DNA from: Sulfurospirillum diekertiae
GTDB taxonomy: Bacteria; Campylobacterota; Campylobacteria; Campylobacterales; Sulfurospirillaceae
Assembly (NCBI RefSeq): GCF_011769985.2
Contig: NZ_CP039734.2
Coordinates: 1,240,001 to 1,304,000, forward strand
DNA length: 64,000 bases
Direction: 5' to 3'
Position numbers and translations under genes: made by a program. Positions 17,391 to 28,290 of this stretch are shown piece after piece. Below the pieces are notes generated by a model, which searched no databases, was not told the origin of the DNA, and saw only the letters and a list, made by a program, of their open reading frames with translations. The first letter of the stretch is position 1. Every line of letters starts with the position of its first letter.

Positions 17391-18692
17391 TTAATAATCC
17401 TTTCTTAATATAACTGTGGTAGATGATTGTGGAACTAAATATTTATTGACAACTTTAATTATATCTTCTTTTTTGAGCTTGTTAATCCCCTCTTCATAGT
17501 TCAAAAGAGGTGTAATGTCACCTTTTGCAAAATAGGAACCAAAAAGGGTTGCAAGATCGCTAGAACTTTCTAAATTATGAATAAAATCAGCTTTTGTATT
17601 GATCTTAATCTTTTCAATATCTTTATCACTGACATCGTCTTTTTTAAGGCTATCAATAATTTTGAGTATTTCAGTTTCAACACTTTCTGCTTTTACACCT
17701 GGATTACAGACCGCTAAAAATAAAAAGACAGAGGGATCTTTTGCTTCCATTGCATAGCCATAGATTTGATTGACCAGTTTCTTTTCATCTACTAAAATAC
17801 GGTGTAGCTTGCTACTTTTTCCACTGCTTAAAAGCTCACTTAAAGCAGAAAGTGCCACTTGGTCTTCGTGTAGAAAATTTGGAATTTTATAGGCAATAGC
17901 CACCATTTCAACTTCACTCTCTTTTTTAATAAAAAGACGTTTTGCACCATCTTGTTGTGGTTCAACTTGATGATGTACCTTTGGAAGAGGCGTAGAATTT
18001 TTAATGTCACCAAAATATTTTGTAACATTTTTGAAAACATCTTCGGGTTCAATGTCACCCGCAACCACAACAATGGCATTTGAAGGTTGATAGTATTTTG
18101 AGTGAAAACTACGAATATCTTCAATGCTCCAATTTTTTATATCATCTATAAAACCAATGGGTGTCCAATGGTATGGATGGTAGGTAAAGGCATTATTGAA
18201 AAGTCTAAAGTAGAGATAACCAATGGGTGAATTATCCGTTCTCCATAGCCTCTCTTCTAGAACAACATTACGTTCTGGTTGAAATTCTTCATCAGTGAGT
18301 TTAAGATTTTGCATCAGTTCTGCAAAAAGCTCCAATGATTTTGGTAAATTTTTGGATGAACTTTTGATGAAGTAATGCGTGTAATCAAAACCTGTTGATG
18401 CGTTATTCACGCCACCAAAGCCTTTAACAATTTCATCAAATTCACCGGTCTTAAGGTTCTTAGTCGATTTAAAATTAAGGTGTTCAAGCATGTGGGCTAT
18501 ACCACTTTTACCCATAATCTCATTGCCGCTACCGACTTTATAAAAAATATCTGTCGTAATAACATCGCTTTTATTATGCATGGGAATGACAACAATTTGA
18601 AGTCCATTCTCCAATGTTTTAGTAAAGTGCTCAGGTAGAGAGTTAGCCATTAATGCTCCTAAAAATAGTAAAAATAGTAGTATCTGTTTCAT
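17391..18692 (-). CDS. M16 family zinc protease, secreted
   Basis: 433 residues with an N-terminal signal peptide (about 1-16). The inverted zinc motif HMLEH (H-x-x-E-H) lies at about residues 68-72, with the distal Glu in NVVLEERL about 75 residues later. The second, inactive-type M16 domain follows. Single-unit members about this length act as dimers in the periplasm, processing peptides. Six nt separate it from pyrD upstream. Confidence 0.9.
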   Translation of the reverse strand: MKQILLFLLFLGALMANSLPEHFTKTLENGLQIVVIPMHNKSDVITTDIFYKVGSGNEIMGKSGIAHMLEHLNFKSTKNLKTGEFDEIVKGFGGVNNASTGFDYTHYFIKSSSKNLPKSLELFAELMQNLKLTDEEFQPERNVVLEERLWRTDNSPIGYLYFRLFNNAFTYHPYHWTPIGFIDDIKNWSIEDIRSFHSKYYQPSNAIVVVAGDIEPEDVFKNVTKYFGDIKNSTPLPKVHHQVEPQQDGAKRLFIKKESEVEMVAIAYKIPNFLHEDQVALSALSELLSSGKSSKLHRILVDEKKLVNQIYGYAMEAKDPSVFLFLAVCNPGVKAESVETEILKIIDSLKKDDVSDKDIEKIKINTKADFIHNLESSSDLATLFGSYFAKGDITPLLNYEEGINKLKKEDIIKVVNKYLVPQSSTTVILRKDY

Positions 18693-18698
18693 TGTTTA

Positions 18699-19763
18699 TC
18701 ATCTCCTATCGCTTCCTATAACTTCACTAATATGATTAAATCCATCTTTTTCCATGCGCTCCAAAATACCAAGATTGATTGCACGGTTAAGAGAAGGTCC
18801 TTTAAAAATGAATGCCGAATAAATTTGAATCAAACTTGCTCCCGCTTTCAGTCTTCGGTAGGCTTCATCCGCTGAATCAATACCCCCAACTGAAATGAGT
18901 GTCGTTTTGCCAAAAAACTCTTTCGCGAGAGCTTCAAACATGACAAAACTTTTTTCTGTTAGCACTTTGCCGCTCAGACCACCAAAGTCTCTTGCATTGG
19001 GAATCAAAGAATAGTCAACGGTTGTGTTGGTTGCTACGATTCCCGCAGCTCCATTTTCAAGGGCCGTTGAGCTTACATGTAAAGCATCATTGATCTCAAG
19101 ATCGGGTGCAATTTTAAGAAGTACCGGTTTTAAGGTTAACTCTTTTGCCATCACAAAAAGATCTTTAATAAATTGCTCATTCTGCAAATCTCGAAGACCT
19201 GGAGTATTCGGAGAAGAGATATTGATGACCAAATAATCGCTTAAATCTTTAAAGCGTTTAATTAACTTTTCGTAGTCTTTGAGTGCATTTTCAACCGTAG
19301 TCGTTTTGTTTTTTCCTATATTGGCACCTAAAGGTGTTGCAAAGGGGTAAAGTGACTCTAAGCGCGTGCCGACTTTATACATACCTTCATTGTTAAATCC
19401 CATTGCATTTTGAATGGATTCTTGTTCTACGTAGCGAAATAACCTTGGTTTTGCATTGCCATTTTGTGGCTCAGGCGTAATCGTTCCATACTCAATATGA
19501 CCAAATCCAAGAGCGGTAAGCATTTGAATCATCGTTGCATTTTTATCAAAACCTGCACCAAGACCCAGAGGATTTAAAAATGTTTTACCAAAAATAGTTT
19601 GTTCCAAACGTTTATCATGAATAAAAAAATGCTCAGCCAATGGTGAAAGAATAAAAGGAGCATAGGTGGCACCATTCTTAAAGAAAAATTCTGCAATATG
19701 GTGGGCATTCTCAGGAGAGAAGTTAAACATGAATTTTTTCATCAGGCCATAATAATCAAACAT
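18699..19763 (-). CDS. pyrD: Dihydroorotate dehydrogenase, class 2 (quinone-linked)
   Basis: 354 residues. The N-terminal amphipathic helices (about 1-40) dock the enzyme on the inner membrane. The barrel carries FMN contacts such as NPLGLGAGFDKNA and NAMGFNNEG, the catalytic Ser segment VINISSPNTPGLR, and the late ISVGGIDSADEAYRRLKAGA phosphate site. It oxidises dihydroorotate to orotate with quinone in pyrimidine synthesis. It contains CTTACATGTAAA (19072-19083). Confidence 0.95.
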   Translation of the reverse strand: MFDYYGLMKKFMFNFSPENAHHIAEFFFKNGATYAPFILSPLAEHFFIHDKRLEQTIFGKTFLNPLGLGAGFDKNATMIQMLTALGFGHIEYGTITPEPQNGNAKPRLFRYVEQESIQNAMGFNNEGMYKVGTRLESLYPFATPLGANIGKNKTTTVENALKDYEKLIKRFKDLSDYLVINISSPNTPGLRDLQNEQFIKDLFVMAKELTLKPVLLKIAPDLEINDALHVSSTALENGAAGIVATNTTVDYSLIPNARDFGGLSGKVLTEKSFVMFEALAKEFFGKTTLISVGGIDSADEAYRRLKAGASLIQIYSAFIFKGPSLNRAINLGILERMEKDGFNHISEVIGSDRR

Positions 19764-19837
19764 CTTCTATTTCCTTCAATATAAAGTACGCGATTATACT
19801 CCACTAAAGATAAAAGATGGTTGATTTTAGCCCTTTT

Positions 19838-21553
19838 CTAGTGCTGTAAACCTTTGAGCTTAAGATACTCTTGGGAGTTAGCCAATAGCTCCTCGTCACT
19901 TCCAATGGCACAAATTTTACCATGTTTAAGAAGCGCAATTTTATCTGCTTTTTTGATGGTACTCAGGCGATGGGCAATGACAAAAGTAATTTTATCTTTG
20001 ATGAGATTTTCAATCGCCTCCGTAATTTTTTGCTCACTTTGAGAATCAAGTGCCGAGGTTGCTTCATCTAAAATAAGCACTTGAGGATTGGTATAAATGG
20101 CACGGGCTATGGCAATACGTTGCCTCTGTCCTCCTGAAAGGTTCGTTCCAAATTCATCCAAATGCGTATGAATACCTTCAGGAAGGTTTTGAATAAATTC
20201 GTAAGCATTTGCTTTTTTCAGAGCATCAATCACGTTATTTTCATTGATTTCTTTACCATAAGCAACATTGGCAGCAACACTATCATGAAAAATATAAACA
20301 CGCTGTGTTACCATGGCAATATTGTGACGTAAATCGTGAAGATCAAAAGATTTAAGATCAATGCCATTGATACAAACACTTCCTGATGTTGGATCATAAA
20401 AACGCATCAGCATATTCATTAAGGAGCTTTTCCCTCCACCACTATCACCAATGAGAGCTATCATTTCGCCCGATTTTGCTTCAAGACTCACATTCTGTAA
20501 AGCTTCTTTTTCGCCATAACAGAGAGAGACATTATGAAAAGAAATCGTATCGATTTTAGAAGGTAACATTTTTGTTCCAACGGGGATAGATGAGCGTTGA
20601 TCTAGTAAAAAGAAAATACGTTCACTGGCAACTAATGCATCTTGCATTTTGTTATAAAGTCCTGATATTCTCTTAATAGGTGTGTAAAGCATAAAAAGAG
20701 CTGTTAAAAAAGAGAAAAATGCTCCAACACTCATACCTCCTTCAATAACCTCTTTACCACCTACGAGAATCACTACGGCAACACCAATAGAACCTAATGT
20801 TTCCATTACAGGACTGACAAGTTCATTGACTTTAACCGATTTCATCGTCAGTTTGAAGTAACGCTCATTGTCTTTTTTGAAAAGTTCGTGCTCGTATGTT
20901 TGTGCATTATTGGCTTGAATAATCTCAATATTGTTAAAAATTTCACTGAGTTTTGCTGTGATATCCGAAACTTTTTCTTGCGATTGACGTGAGACTTTTT
21001 TCATTTTTTTAGAAAGCACACTCAAAGGGTAGATTGCTAAAGGCATAATAATGAGTGCATAAAAAGCAAGTTCAGGACTTTGGTAGATGACAACACCAAT
21101 CAAGCCAAAAATAGTCAGCGTTTGGCTTAGAAATTCAGGAATGAGATTGGAGACAACGGTTCTAACACGCTCTACATCATTCGTATTACGACTGATCAGC
21201 TCGCCCGTTCGGTACTCATGAAAAAAGGAGAGGTCAAGTTTTAAAAGATTTTCCAAAATCATGTCACGAAAGCGTTTGATAATATCCTGGCCAATATAGG
21301 CGGTATAGTACGCTTGTGTATAACGACCTGCTTCTTTGAGTGCATAAACAGCGATAATCGCATAGGGCAAAAGTTCAAGCATCTCTTTATCTTTGGCAAT
21401 GAAAATTTCATCCAAAAGAGGCTTTACAAGATACGCTGAATAGGCAGTTCCTCCACTGGAGAGAAGCATTCCAAAAATCGCTAAGAGAAAATAGGGGATA
21501 TAGTCCTTAAAAAAAGGAGAAAAACGGGCTAATACACCTTTAATACCGAGCAT
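19838..21553 (-). CDS. MsbA-like lipid/lipid A ABC exporter
   Basis: 571 residues: a six-helix type IV ABC exporter domain (about 1-310) fused to an ATPase with Walker A GDSGGGKSS (about 367-375), signature LSGGQRQR and Walker B VLILDEATSALD. It is a homodimeric inner-membrane flippase; the MsbA role (lipid A-core) is inferred from length and its place in an envelope gene cluster. Its start directly abuts the cysS stop. Confidence 0.88.
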   Translation of the reverse strand: MLGIKGVLARFSPFFKDYIPYFLLAIFGMLLSSGGTAYSAYLVKPLLDEIFIAKDKEMLELLPYAIIAVYALKEAGRYTQAYYTAYIGQDIIKRFRDMILENLLKLDLSFFHEYRTGELISRNTNDVERVRTVVSNLIPEFLSQTLTIFGLIGVVIYQSPELAFYALIIMPLAIYPLSVLSKKMKKVSRQSQEKVSDITAKLSEIFNNIEIIQANNAQTYEHELFKKDNERYFKLTMKSVKVNELVSPVMETLGSIGVAVVILVGGKEVIEGGMSVGAFFSFLTALFMLYTPIKRISGLYNKMQDALVASERIFFLLDQRSSIPVGTKMLPSKIDTISFHNVSLCYGEKEALQNVSLEAKSGEMIALIGDSGGGKSSLMNMLMRFYDPTSGSVCINGIDLKSFDLHDLRHNIAMVTQRVYIFHDSVAANVAYGKEINENNVIDALKKANAYEFIQNLPEGIHTHLDEFGTNLSGGQRQRIAIARAIYTNPQVLILDEATSALDSQSEQKITEAIENLIKDKITFVIAHRLSTIKKADKIALLKHGKICAIGSDEELLANSQEYLKLKGLQH

Positions 21554-22951
21554 TTAGTTCACCTTTTCCCACTGTGTCCCCATCGCTGTATCCATGAGTT
21601 GTATCTGCTTGGACTCTAGTAGTGTGCGAATTTCATCTGCTTTTGCAAAATCTTTGGCTTTTTTGGCAACTATTCGGTTTTCAATCAATGCTTCAATCTC
21701 CGCTTTTTCAGCGTCACTAACACCGATTTGAAAGTACATGTAAGGATTGTAAAGTCCAATGCCTAGGAGCAATTCAATCCATTGTAAATTGGCATGTGTG
21801 GTTGCTTTGAGTGCTTTATCTTTAGGATTAAGATCGAGCATTTCATTCGCTGAAGTGATCATCTCATCCAAACTTGCAAGGGCTTTGGAAATATTAAGAT
21901 CATCACTGAGTGCTTCCAGCATTGCCTCTTTAAAAGGAGCCGAGACTTCACTTGGTATGTTTTCAAAAACTCTCTTTTTCAATCGATAGAGTTTATCAAG
22001 GCGTTTTTTGGTGTTTAATAGATCTTCTTCGGAAAAATTGAAATTCGCACGATAATGTGTTGCAAGCAAGTAAAAGCGAAGCACTTCGCCACTGTAAATG
22101 GCAAGTGCATCTTTTAAAAAGAAACTATTTCCTAGTGATTTACTCATTTTTTCGCCGCTAATGGTGACAAAGCCATTGTGCATCCAGTATTTGGCGAGTT
22201 CTTGATGACTTTTACATCTGGTTTGTGCCGCTTCATTTTCGTGGTGTGGGAAGAGAAGATCGGCACCTCCTGCATGAATATCGATCTGAAAATTGCCACT
22301 GCTCGCAAGATGTTTTTCAATCATCGCAGAACACTCAATATGCCATCCCGGGCGTCCTACACCAAATGGGGCAGAGTAGCTAGGTTCATTGGCTTTTGAG
22401 AATTTCCACAATGCAAAATCTTTTTGATCTTTTTTCTCTTCTTTTTGCTCGACGCGTGATTGACTCGCATCTTCTTCAATGTTGCGGTGACTGAGGCTAA
22501 GGTATTTGGCATCTTTTGAGGTATCAAAATAGATCCCATCACTGGTTGCATAAGCGACTTTTTTGCGAAGCATTTCATCCACAAACGAAATGATTTCCGA
22601 CACCGTCTCCGTCGCCTTTGGTTCAATGTCCGCATCCTTTACATGTAAAGCATGCATTTCATTTTTGTAGCGCTCAATGTAAAAAGAGGTAATCTCCTCA
22701 AGTGACTTTCCACTCTCTTTCATTTTGTTAATAATTTTATCATCAATATCAGTGAAGTTCTTAACAAACGTTACGTGATAACCAAGAGCAATAAATACAC
22801 GACGTAAAAGATCAAAAGCAATAGCACTTCTTGCGTGTCCTAAATGAGCATCATCATATACAGTTGGACCGCAGACATAAATTTTAACTTCATTCTCTTG
22901 AATAGGAATAAACGATACTTTTTTCTTCTGTACTGAATCATAAATAAACAT
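21554..22951 (-). CDS. cysS: Cysteinyl-tRNA synthetase
   Basis: 465-residue class I synthetase. Zinc and ATP sites are seen in [16 protein letters not shown] (about 27-42, HIGH-type), [14 protein letters not shown] and KMSKS (about 268). The length is normal. It overlaps the 3' end of murJ by 14 nt. A perfect coding copy of the iterated palindrome is at 22638-22649. Confidence 0.96.
   Translation of the reverse strand: MFIYDSVQKKKVSFIPIQENEVKIYVCGPTVYDDAHLGHARSAIAFDLLRRVFIALGYHVTFVKNFTDIDDKIINKMKESGKSLEEITSFYIERYKNEMHALHVKDADIEPKATETVSEIISFVDEMLRKKVAYATSDGIYFDTSKDAKYLSLSHRNIEEDASQSRVEQKEEKKDQKDFALWKFSKANEPSYSAPFGVGRPGWHIECSAMIEKHLASSGNFQIDIHAGGADLLFPHHENEAAQTRCKSHQELAKYWMHNGFVTISGEKMSKSLGNSFFLKDALAIYSGEVLRFYLLATHYRANFNFSEEDLLNTKKRLDKLYRLKKRVFENIPSEVSAPFKEAMLEALSDDLNISKALASLDEMITSANEMLDLNPKDKALKATTHANLQWIELLLGIGLYNPYMYFQIGVSDAEKAEIEALIENRIVAKKAKDFAKADEIRTLLESKQIQLMDTAMGTQWEKVN
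22638..22649. repeat. TTTACATGTAAA palindrome inside cysS
   Basis: Perfect coding copy giving Leu-His-Val-Lys (context HALHVKDA) in a surface-type region between conserved blocks. Confidence 0.9.
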
Positions 22952-24347
22952 GCATAAGTTCCTTTACATAGAGTAATACACCCCATTCTACAACAAGGAG
23001 TATGACTAAAATAGCTAATTTTTTAGTATATAGTATAGCAAAAAACTTTCCTAGCCCAAATGATCGGAGCGTAAAAAAGAGTAGAACAAACGCTGAAAGC
23101 GATCCAGCAAGAGCAAGGCCTGCAGCGCCCATAGGCTTGATAAGGCTAAAGGAAAAGATTAGGTTGGCAATGAGTGAATACATTGCGATAATGGCCGCTT
23201 CTTTTTGTCTCATCCCTGCATAAAGCCAAAGGGAGAAGAGTTTTGCTAAACCAAAAGGGATCAGTCCTATCATATACATTGCTAAAACAAAACCTGTATT
23301 AGCTGTATCTTGAGTCGAAAAAGAACCATGTTGAAACAGTAATTTAACAATTTCTTCACTGAGGATAAAACCACCCAATGTTGATGTTGTGAGTAAAAAC
23401 GCTAAAATCCAAAAGCCTTGAGAAAGTAAATTGGAAGCTTCTTCCTCTTTATTGGCTTTGAGGAGTCGGCTAATTTTTGGAAAAATTCCTGTGGTGAGTG
23501 CTATCGCAAAAAGAGCCAATGGAAGTTGAAAAATACGGTTCCCATAGTAGAGATAACTAATACTACCTGTCACTAAAAAGCTTGCCAGTGTTGTATCGAC
23601 AAAAGAGACGATTTGTGGTGTTGAATTTCCAATAACAGAGTGCCAAAAAGAGCGATTAAAGTTTTTGTTGCTCTCTTCTAATGCCGCATCTCTCTTATGA
23701 CGATACTTAAAACCCAGCGCTAAAAATTTAAAAAAACGCTCTTTCTTAAGTGCAAAAAGATGGGCAATCACTTGCAATACGCCACCCACTAAAACACCAT
23801 AGCTTAAAGCATAAACGATCGTTTTACGATCATACCCTTGAAAAAGAAGGAGGGCACCTATCATACCGATGTTAAGGAGTGCTGTTGAAAATGCTGAAAC
23901 GGCAAAATGGTGCTTGTATTGAAGCAATGACCCAAAAAGGGTGACACAGAAAATAAGAGGTAAATAGTAAAAGTTAATAGCAACAAAAGGTGCTGAGAGT
24001 GCTACCGTTTCATCATCAAAGCCAAAGGCAATTATTTTGGCAAAAGATTCGCTAAAAAGTGTAACAATCAATGAGAAAATAATAAGAAAAAGTAAAAAGC
24101 GTGAGAAAATAGTATAGGTAAAAAGTGCCTTACGTGATGTTTTAATAAAACTCGGGATAAAGCTCTGTGTAAAAGCGCCTTCTGCAAAAATACGGCGAAA
24201 AAGATTAGGAAATTTAAACGCCACGAAAAAAATATCGCTATAGATATTTGCTCCTAAAATTGAAGCACTCAGTATATCGCGAATAAAGCCAAATATACGA
24301 GAAACAAGGGTTCCAATACTGTTTGTGAAAAATGATTTAATAAGCAT
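22938..24347 (-). CDS. murJ: Lipid II flippase MurJ (MviN)
   Basis: 469 residues from ATG 24347; a TTG five codons upstream is possible but less like relatives, which begin with a MLxxFFTNS-type end. MOP-superfamily protein with about 13-14 helices; the start segment [23 protein letters not shown] and the [14 protein letters not shown] loop are typical. It flips lipid-linked peptidoglycan precursor across the inner membrane. It is divergent from the DUF342 gene. Confidence 0.93.
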   Translation of the reverse strand: MLIKSFFTNSIGTLVSRIFGFIRDILSASILGANIYSDIFFVAFKFPNLFRRIFAEGAFTQSFIPSFIKTSRKALFTYTIFSRFLLFLIIFSLIVTLFSESFAKIIAFGFDDETVALSAPFVAINFYYLPLIFCVTLFGSLLQYKHHFAVSAFSTALLNIGMIGALLLFQGYDRKTIVYALSYGVLVGGVLQVIAHLFALKKERFFKFLALGFKYRHKRDAALEESNKNFNRSFWHSVIGNSTPQIVSFVDTTLASFLVTGSISYLYYGNRIFQLPLALFAIALTTGIFPKISRLLKANKEEEASNLLSQGFWILAFLLTTSTLGGFILSEEIVKLLFQHGSFSTQDTANTGFVLAMYMIGLIPFGLAKLFSLWLYAGMRQKEAAIIAMYSLIANLIFSFSLIKPMGAAGLALAGSLSAFVLLFFTLRSFGLGKFFAILYTKKLAILVILLVVEWGVLLYVKELMHVYL

Positions 24348-24478
24348 TGCGTATCTTATCAAAAAATGGTTTAAACAATATTTTTATCTATTTTTCGCTA
24401 AGATTTCCTAACATTATAAGCAACATTTGTCGATATTAGAGCAAAATTGAGAGTTTATTCAAAAAACAGAGGTGCACA

Positions 24479-26410
24479 TTGGGGCTATTTGATAAGATTA
24501 AAGGTCATAATACGGATACGGGTACACAAAATGATGGTGACGTGTCTGAATTTAAATCTATTGTTATAGACACTATTAACGTCATCAAAGAACTAAAAAA
24601 TGTTGCTATTGCAAGTCATCTGAAGCCTTCTGAACTCTCTTTTAAGCTTCTACGTACAACAACGTACTACAGTGATGAAAAGAGTGAAAATAATGAGATG
24701 AATGAAGAAGAGTTAAAGCTTTTATCGGATGATAACTTTTTACTCAATCCCAATCTCAAACTAACACAGCATTATCGTGTTGAAATTTACAAAATTGCCG
24801 ATCAAGAAGAAGATCATACGATTCTTCCTGATATAACACTCAGTGGAAATAAAACTTTAACCAAGATTATTGCAATGGTTGCAAAAAACCATGATGTCAA
24901 ATATACCTCAAAACTTGAAGAAAAAATAATCGAAGATATTCAGATCAAAAAGATTAAAGCAGGTATTTTAGTAGGTATTCGCGATCAGAATATGTACAAA
25001 GAAGTCAAAAAAATTGTAGCTAATATTCGGGTGAATGGAATCATCGATCAAAATCAGACCTTTGTTGTCTGTCAAGGCGTGGATGAGATACCTTCCATCA
25101 ATGATGATCTTATTTATCATTATAAGAAGAAAATCAATGCTAAAAGTACCGATGGCAAAATTGACTATGCTAAACGAGGATACGTATTAGCTGTCGATAA
25201 AGATGAATGTATTATTGAATATATTAAACCGCAGCTTGGGACTCCTGGACGTAACTGTAGAGGAGCATTTTTGCCAGTGAAAGAGCCTCGCAAGTCAAAT
25301 GATACACCCATTGCCATTACGGCTAATCTCGTTAAAAAAGAGAGCGAAACCAGTATCAAATATATTGCAAATCGCGGTGGATATGTCAATTTTGACAAAG
25401 GCACTTATGATATACAAGATCAAATGGAGATCAACGAAATCAGCTTTAGATCCACGGGTTCTATCGATGCAAGTTTGGGATCAAACATCAAAATTAATAT
25501 CAAAGAAAGTGATATTCTTAAAGATGCCATAGGTGCTGGTATGAGTGTTGAAACTTCCGAAGTGCATGTTCAAGGCAACATTGGAAGTGGTGCTAAAATT
25601 AAAGCAAAGATTGCTGAAATTGGTGGACAAACACATCAGAGTGCCTATATTGAGGCGGATAAAATTATTATTTCAGTTCATCGTGGTGAAGCCAATGGTC
25701 AAGACATCGAAATTGATCGTTTGGAAGGTGGAAAAGTCATTGGTCATACGGTGCATGTTAAACAGATGATTGGTGGCGAAATTATTGCCAATAGCGTTAA
25801 AATTGACAATCTTCTTTCCAATGCAAAAATAACAGCGTGTGATCTTATCGAAATAACAGAACTCAAAGGCAATAACAATAAACTTATTATTGATCCAAGT
25901 GTCACAAAAGAGTTCAATGAAATGATTGATACGATTAATGCTAAGATTGAAAAACTTGAAGAAGAGCTCAAAGCCTATCCAAGGCAACTCAGTTCTAAAA
26001 AAGAGTTTATCGATAAAAATAAACCTATGGCAGAGATGGTTAAAGATAAGATTATGGAGCTTAAACGTAATGGCGTTGAACCGCCTATGACACTTTTTGC
26101 TAAGATCAAAGATTTTCAAGAAAAAGTGATTGACTATAATACGTTTTTGCAGACCTTTAAAGATAAAAAAGAGGAGTTGCAAGAGTATCGTAAAGAGCTC
26201 AATCAAGTCCAAAATAAAGTGTTCTCTGCCAAAATCATTAACCATTCTGCTTGGAAAGAGTTTAATGAAGTACGATTTAGACTCATTTCTCCACCCAAAG
26301 ATATTACCTACAATCCAAAAGAGCATGAAATTGTACGTGAAATTACGCTCAAAGATATGGGCAATGGTGAGCATAGAGTAATGCGTTCCGCGGAGTATAG
26401 TAGCAAATGA
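24479..26410 (+). CDS. DUF342/FapA family protein
   Basis: 643 residues from TTG 24479 (AGAGGTG upstream). The middle (about 200-470) is the DUF342 region, containing a repetitive glycine-rich beta-helix (GSIDASLGSNIKINI, VQGNIGSGAKI, GQDIEIDRLEGG, MIGGEIIAN). A coiled coil follows at about 495-590. The family polymerises or acts in cell-surface and flagellar polarity functions, and its exact role is unknown. It is co-translated with ruvA (ATGA overlap), as its relatives in Campylobacter are. Confidence 0.8.
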   Translation: MGLFDKIKGHNTDTGTQNDGDVSEFKSIVIDTINVIKELKNVAIASHLKPSELSFKLLRTTTYYSDEKSENNEMNEEELKLLSDDNFLLNPNLKLTQHYRVEIYKIADQEEDHTILPDITLSGNKTLTKIIAMVAKNHDVKYTSKLEEKIIEDIQIKKIKAGILVGIRDQNMYKEVKKIVANIRVNGIIDQNQTFVVCQGVDEIPSINDDLIYHYKKKINAKSTDGKIDYAKRGYVLAVDKDECIIEYIKPQLGTPGRNCRGAFLPVKEPRKSNDTPIAITANLVKKESETSIKYIANRGGYVNFDKGTYDIQDQMEINEISFRSTGSIDASLGSNIKINIKESDILKDAIGAGMSVETSEVHVQGNIGSGAKIKAKIAEIGGQTHQSAYIEADKIIISVHRGEANGQDIEIDRLEGGKVIGHTVHVKQMIGGEIIANSVKIDNLLSNAKITACDLIEITELKGNNNKLIIDPSVTKEFNEMIDTINAKIEKLEEELKAYPRQLSSKKEFIDKNKPMAEMVKDKIMELKRNGVEPPMTLFAKIKDFQEKVIDYNTFLQTFKDKKEELQEYRKELNQVQNKVFSAKIINHSAWKEFNEVRFRLISPPKDITYNPKEHEIVREITLKDMGNGEHRVMRSAEYSSK

Positions 26411-26964
26411 TTGTGGGTATTGAAGGAAAAGTTGTTAAAAAAGAGGTGACGTTTGTCCATATTAAAACAGCTGCAGGACTAACGTATAAAGTGTTTGTTT
26501 CATTATCGTGTCTTGGAAAAATCAGCAGTGAAATAATCTCTTTACATGTAAGCCAAATTATCAGAGAAGATCAGCACAGTTTGTATGGTTTTATCGACGA
26601 AAATGAGAAAAAAGTATTTGACACACTTATTAAACTAAATGGTATTGGACCATCAACGGCTTTAGCGGTTTGTTCGACGCTCAGTCCCGATGATTTTGCA
26701 CAAGCCTTGGTGAGTCAAAATGTTCAAGCTTTTCAAAAAGTTCCTGGCATTGGACCCAAGAGTGCCAAACGTATTTTAGTAGAACTGAGTGATTTTTCGT
26801 TGCAACTTAGTTCTGATGAGCATAACTCGAGTAGTATGATTGAAGCCTCTTTAGCCCTTGAAAGTCTTGGATTTAAAAAAGAGATGATTAAAAAAGCATT
26901 GAGTACCTGTCAAGGGGTAGATACTCAAACACTTATCAAAGAAGCTCTTAGAAAGCTTAGTTAA
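26407..26964 (+). CDS. ruvA: Holliday junction DNA helicase subunit RuvA
   Basis: 185 residues: N-terminal OB domain (MIVGIEGKVVKKE), two helix-hairpin-helix motifs (LIKLNGIGPSTALAV and FQKVPGIGPKSAKRI) and a small C-terminal domain for RuvB contact. It binds and holds four-way junctions for RuvB. ATG overlaps the DUF342 stop. It carries TTTACATGTAAG at 26541-26552, encoding Leu-His-Val. Confidence 0.95.
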   Translation: MIVGIEGKVVKKEVTFVHIKTAAGLTYKVFVSLSCLGKISSEIISLHVSQIIREDQHSLYGFIDENEKKVFDTLIKLNGIGPSTALAVCSTLSPDDFAQALVSQNVQAFQKVPGIGPKSAKRILVELSDFSLQLSSDEHNSSSMIEASLALESLGFKKEMIKKALSTCQGVDTQTLIKEALRKLS

Positions 26965-26977
26965 ATAAAGGATGAAA

Positions 26978-28012
26978 ATGACTATAGCCGTTTTGTTTGG
27001 CGCCCAAAGTTTTGAGCATGAGATTAGCGTGGTAAGTGCCATTGCTCTCAAAAAAGTGCTAAAAAGTGACATTGTTTATATTTTTTGTGATTATTACCGT
27101 AATTTTTATTTGATTCCAACCGATAAAATTACTTCAAAACGTTTTAGCAGTGGTGAATATAAAAAAGATAAACTGCTTTATCTTAAGCAAGGTGGTTTTT
27201 ACGCTAAAAAGATGTTGGGTGAAGAGAAAATAATCTTCGATGTCATGATTAACCTCGTGCATGGCATGGACGGAGAAGATGGAAAACTCAGTTCTATGCT
27301 TGATTTCTTTAGTGTACCCTATATTGGGCCTCGGATGGAAGGTAGTTGTATCAGTTATAACAAACTTTTTACAAAGCTGTATGCCAAGGAAGTGGGTGTT
27401 AATGTTTTAGACTACCAAGTGCTTCGTAAAGGAAGTGGTGAATCAATTAAAATTGCTTATCCATTTATCGTCAAGCCTCTACGACTAGGAAGTTCCATTG
27501 GAATAGGGATTGTTAAAGAAGAAAAAGAGCTTGCATACGCACTTGATGTTGCTTTTGAATTTGATGATAGTGTCCTAATAGAACCGTTCATAAGTGGTGT
27601 AAAAGAGTACAATCTTGCAGGTTGTAAGACCGATATATTCCACTTTTCTATTATAGAAGAGCCTCAAAAAGAAGAATTTTTAGATTTCGATAAAAAATAT
27701 TTAGATTTTTCTCGTACAAAAAGAGTGAATGAGGCTACACTAGATATCAAAGCAGAAGAGGGAATTCGAGACGCATTTATGAAGCTTTATGATCCACTTT
27801 TTTTAGGTGCACTTATTCGTTGTGATTTTTTTGTGATTGATGGAATGACGTATCTTAATGAAATCAACCCAATCCCTGGTAGTATGGCCAATTATCTTTT
27901 TGATGATTTTGACAGAATAATTAAAAATCTTTCAAAATGGTTGCCAAAAAGTATCACGATTCCAAAAGAATACCGCTATATCAACTCCATTCAAGCAGCT
28001 AAAGGTAAGTAA
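26978..28012 (+). CDS. ddl: D-alanine--D-alanine ligase
   Basis: 344 residues from ATG 26978, seven nt after AAAGGA; an in-frame ATG at 26972 is too close to that site. ATP-grasp enzyme: FGAQSFEHEISVVSA N-terminus, VKPLRLGSSIGIGIV ATP loop, and the metal/ATP end motif EINPIPGSM. It makes the D-Ala-D-Ala dipeptide that MurF, encoded 1.3 kb downstream, adds to UDP-MurNAc-tripeptide. Confidence 0.95.
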   Translation: MTIAVLFGAQSFEHEISVVSAIALKKVLKSDIVYIFCDYYRNFYLIPTDKITSKRFSSGEYKKDKLLYLKQGGFYAKKMLGEEKIIFDVMINLVHGMDGEDGKLSSMLDFFSVPYIGPRMEGSCISYNKLFTKLYAKEVGVNVLDYQVLRKGSGESIKIAYPFIVKPLRLGSSIGIGIVKEEKELAYALDVAFEFDDSVLIEPFISGVKEYNLAGCKTDIFHFSIIEEPQKEEFLDFDKKYLDFSRTKRVNEATLDIKAEEGIRDAFMKLYDPLFLGALIRCDFFVIDGMTYLNEINPIPGSMANYLFDDFDRIIKNLSKWLPKSITIPKEYRYINSIQAAKGK

Positions 28013-28065
28013 AAGTCTTGTTTATGTAGGATATTACATAAAATTTTGCACAAAGGCTCGAATCG

Positions 28066-28290
28066 ATGACCTATGCTAAAAACGAGATAATGACTGCAAC
28101 AGACATGGTGCGCAACTTTAGTTCTGTGTTGGGTAGTATTACCAAAGGGAAAAGTAAACGTGTGGTCATCGTGAAAAATAACCGTTTTGAAGCGGTTATG
28201 ATCACGGTGGATGAATACGAAAAAATGAGTGAAGCCGTTAATATTTTGGAAAAAATCTATGCCAACACGAAAAAGAAGAGTGATGGCTAA
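28066..28290 (+). CDS. Phd/YefM-type antitoxin-like DNA-binding protein without a toxin
   Basis: 74 residues with the Phd/YefM pattern: TATDMVRNFSSVLGSI (DNA-binding fold) then RVVIVKNNRFEAVMITVDEYEKM. No toxin of the Doc or YoeB kind follows. Instead the stop overlaps the start of an alpha/beta hydrolase gene by 8 nt. It may act as a stand-alone transcription regulator. It is small but has the codon use of its neighbours and a plausible AAAGG site. Confidence 0.75.
   Translation: MTYAKNEIMTATDMVRNFSSVLGSITKGKSKRVVIVKNNRFEAVMITVDEYEKMSEAVNILEKIYANTKKKSDG

Noticed and set aside
25673..26374. 233-residue open frame on the minus strand inside the DUF342 gene
   Set aside because: Fully covered by a well-supported gene on the other strand. 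Its composition (Phe/Ile/Asn-rich) is that of an antisense shadow, and no ribosome site or motif is present.
28066..28290. Toxin-antitoxin operon
   Set aside because: The downstream gene has a clear alpha/beta hydrolase triad and no toxin-like fold.
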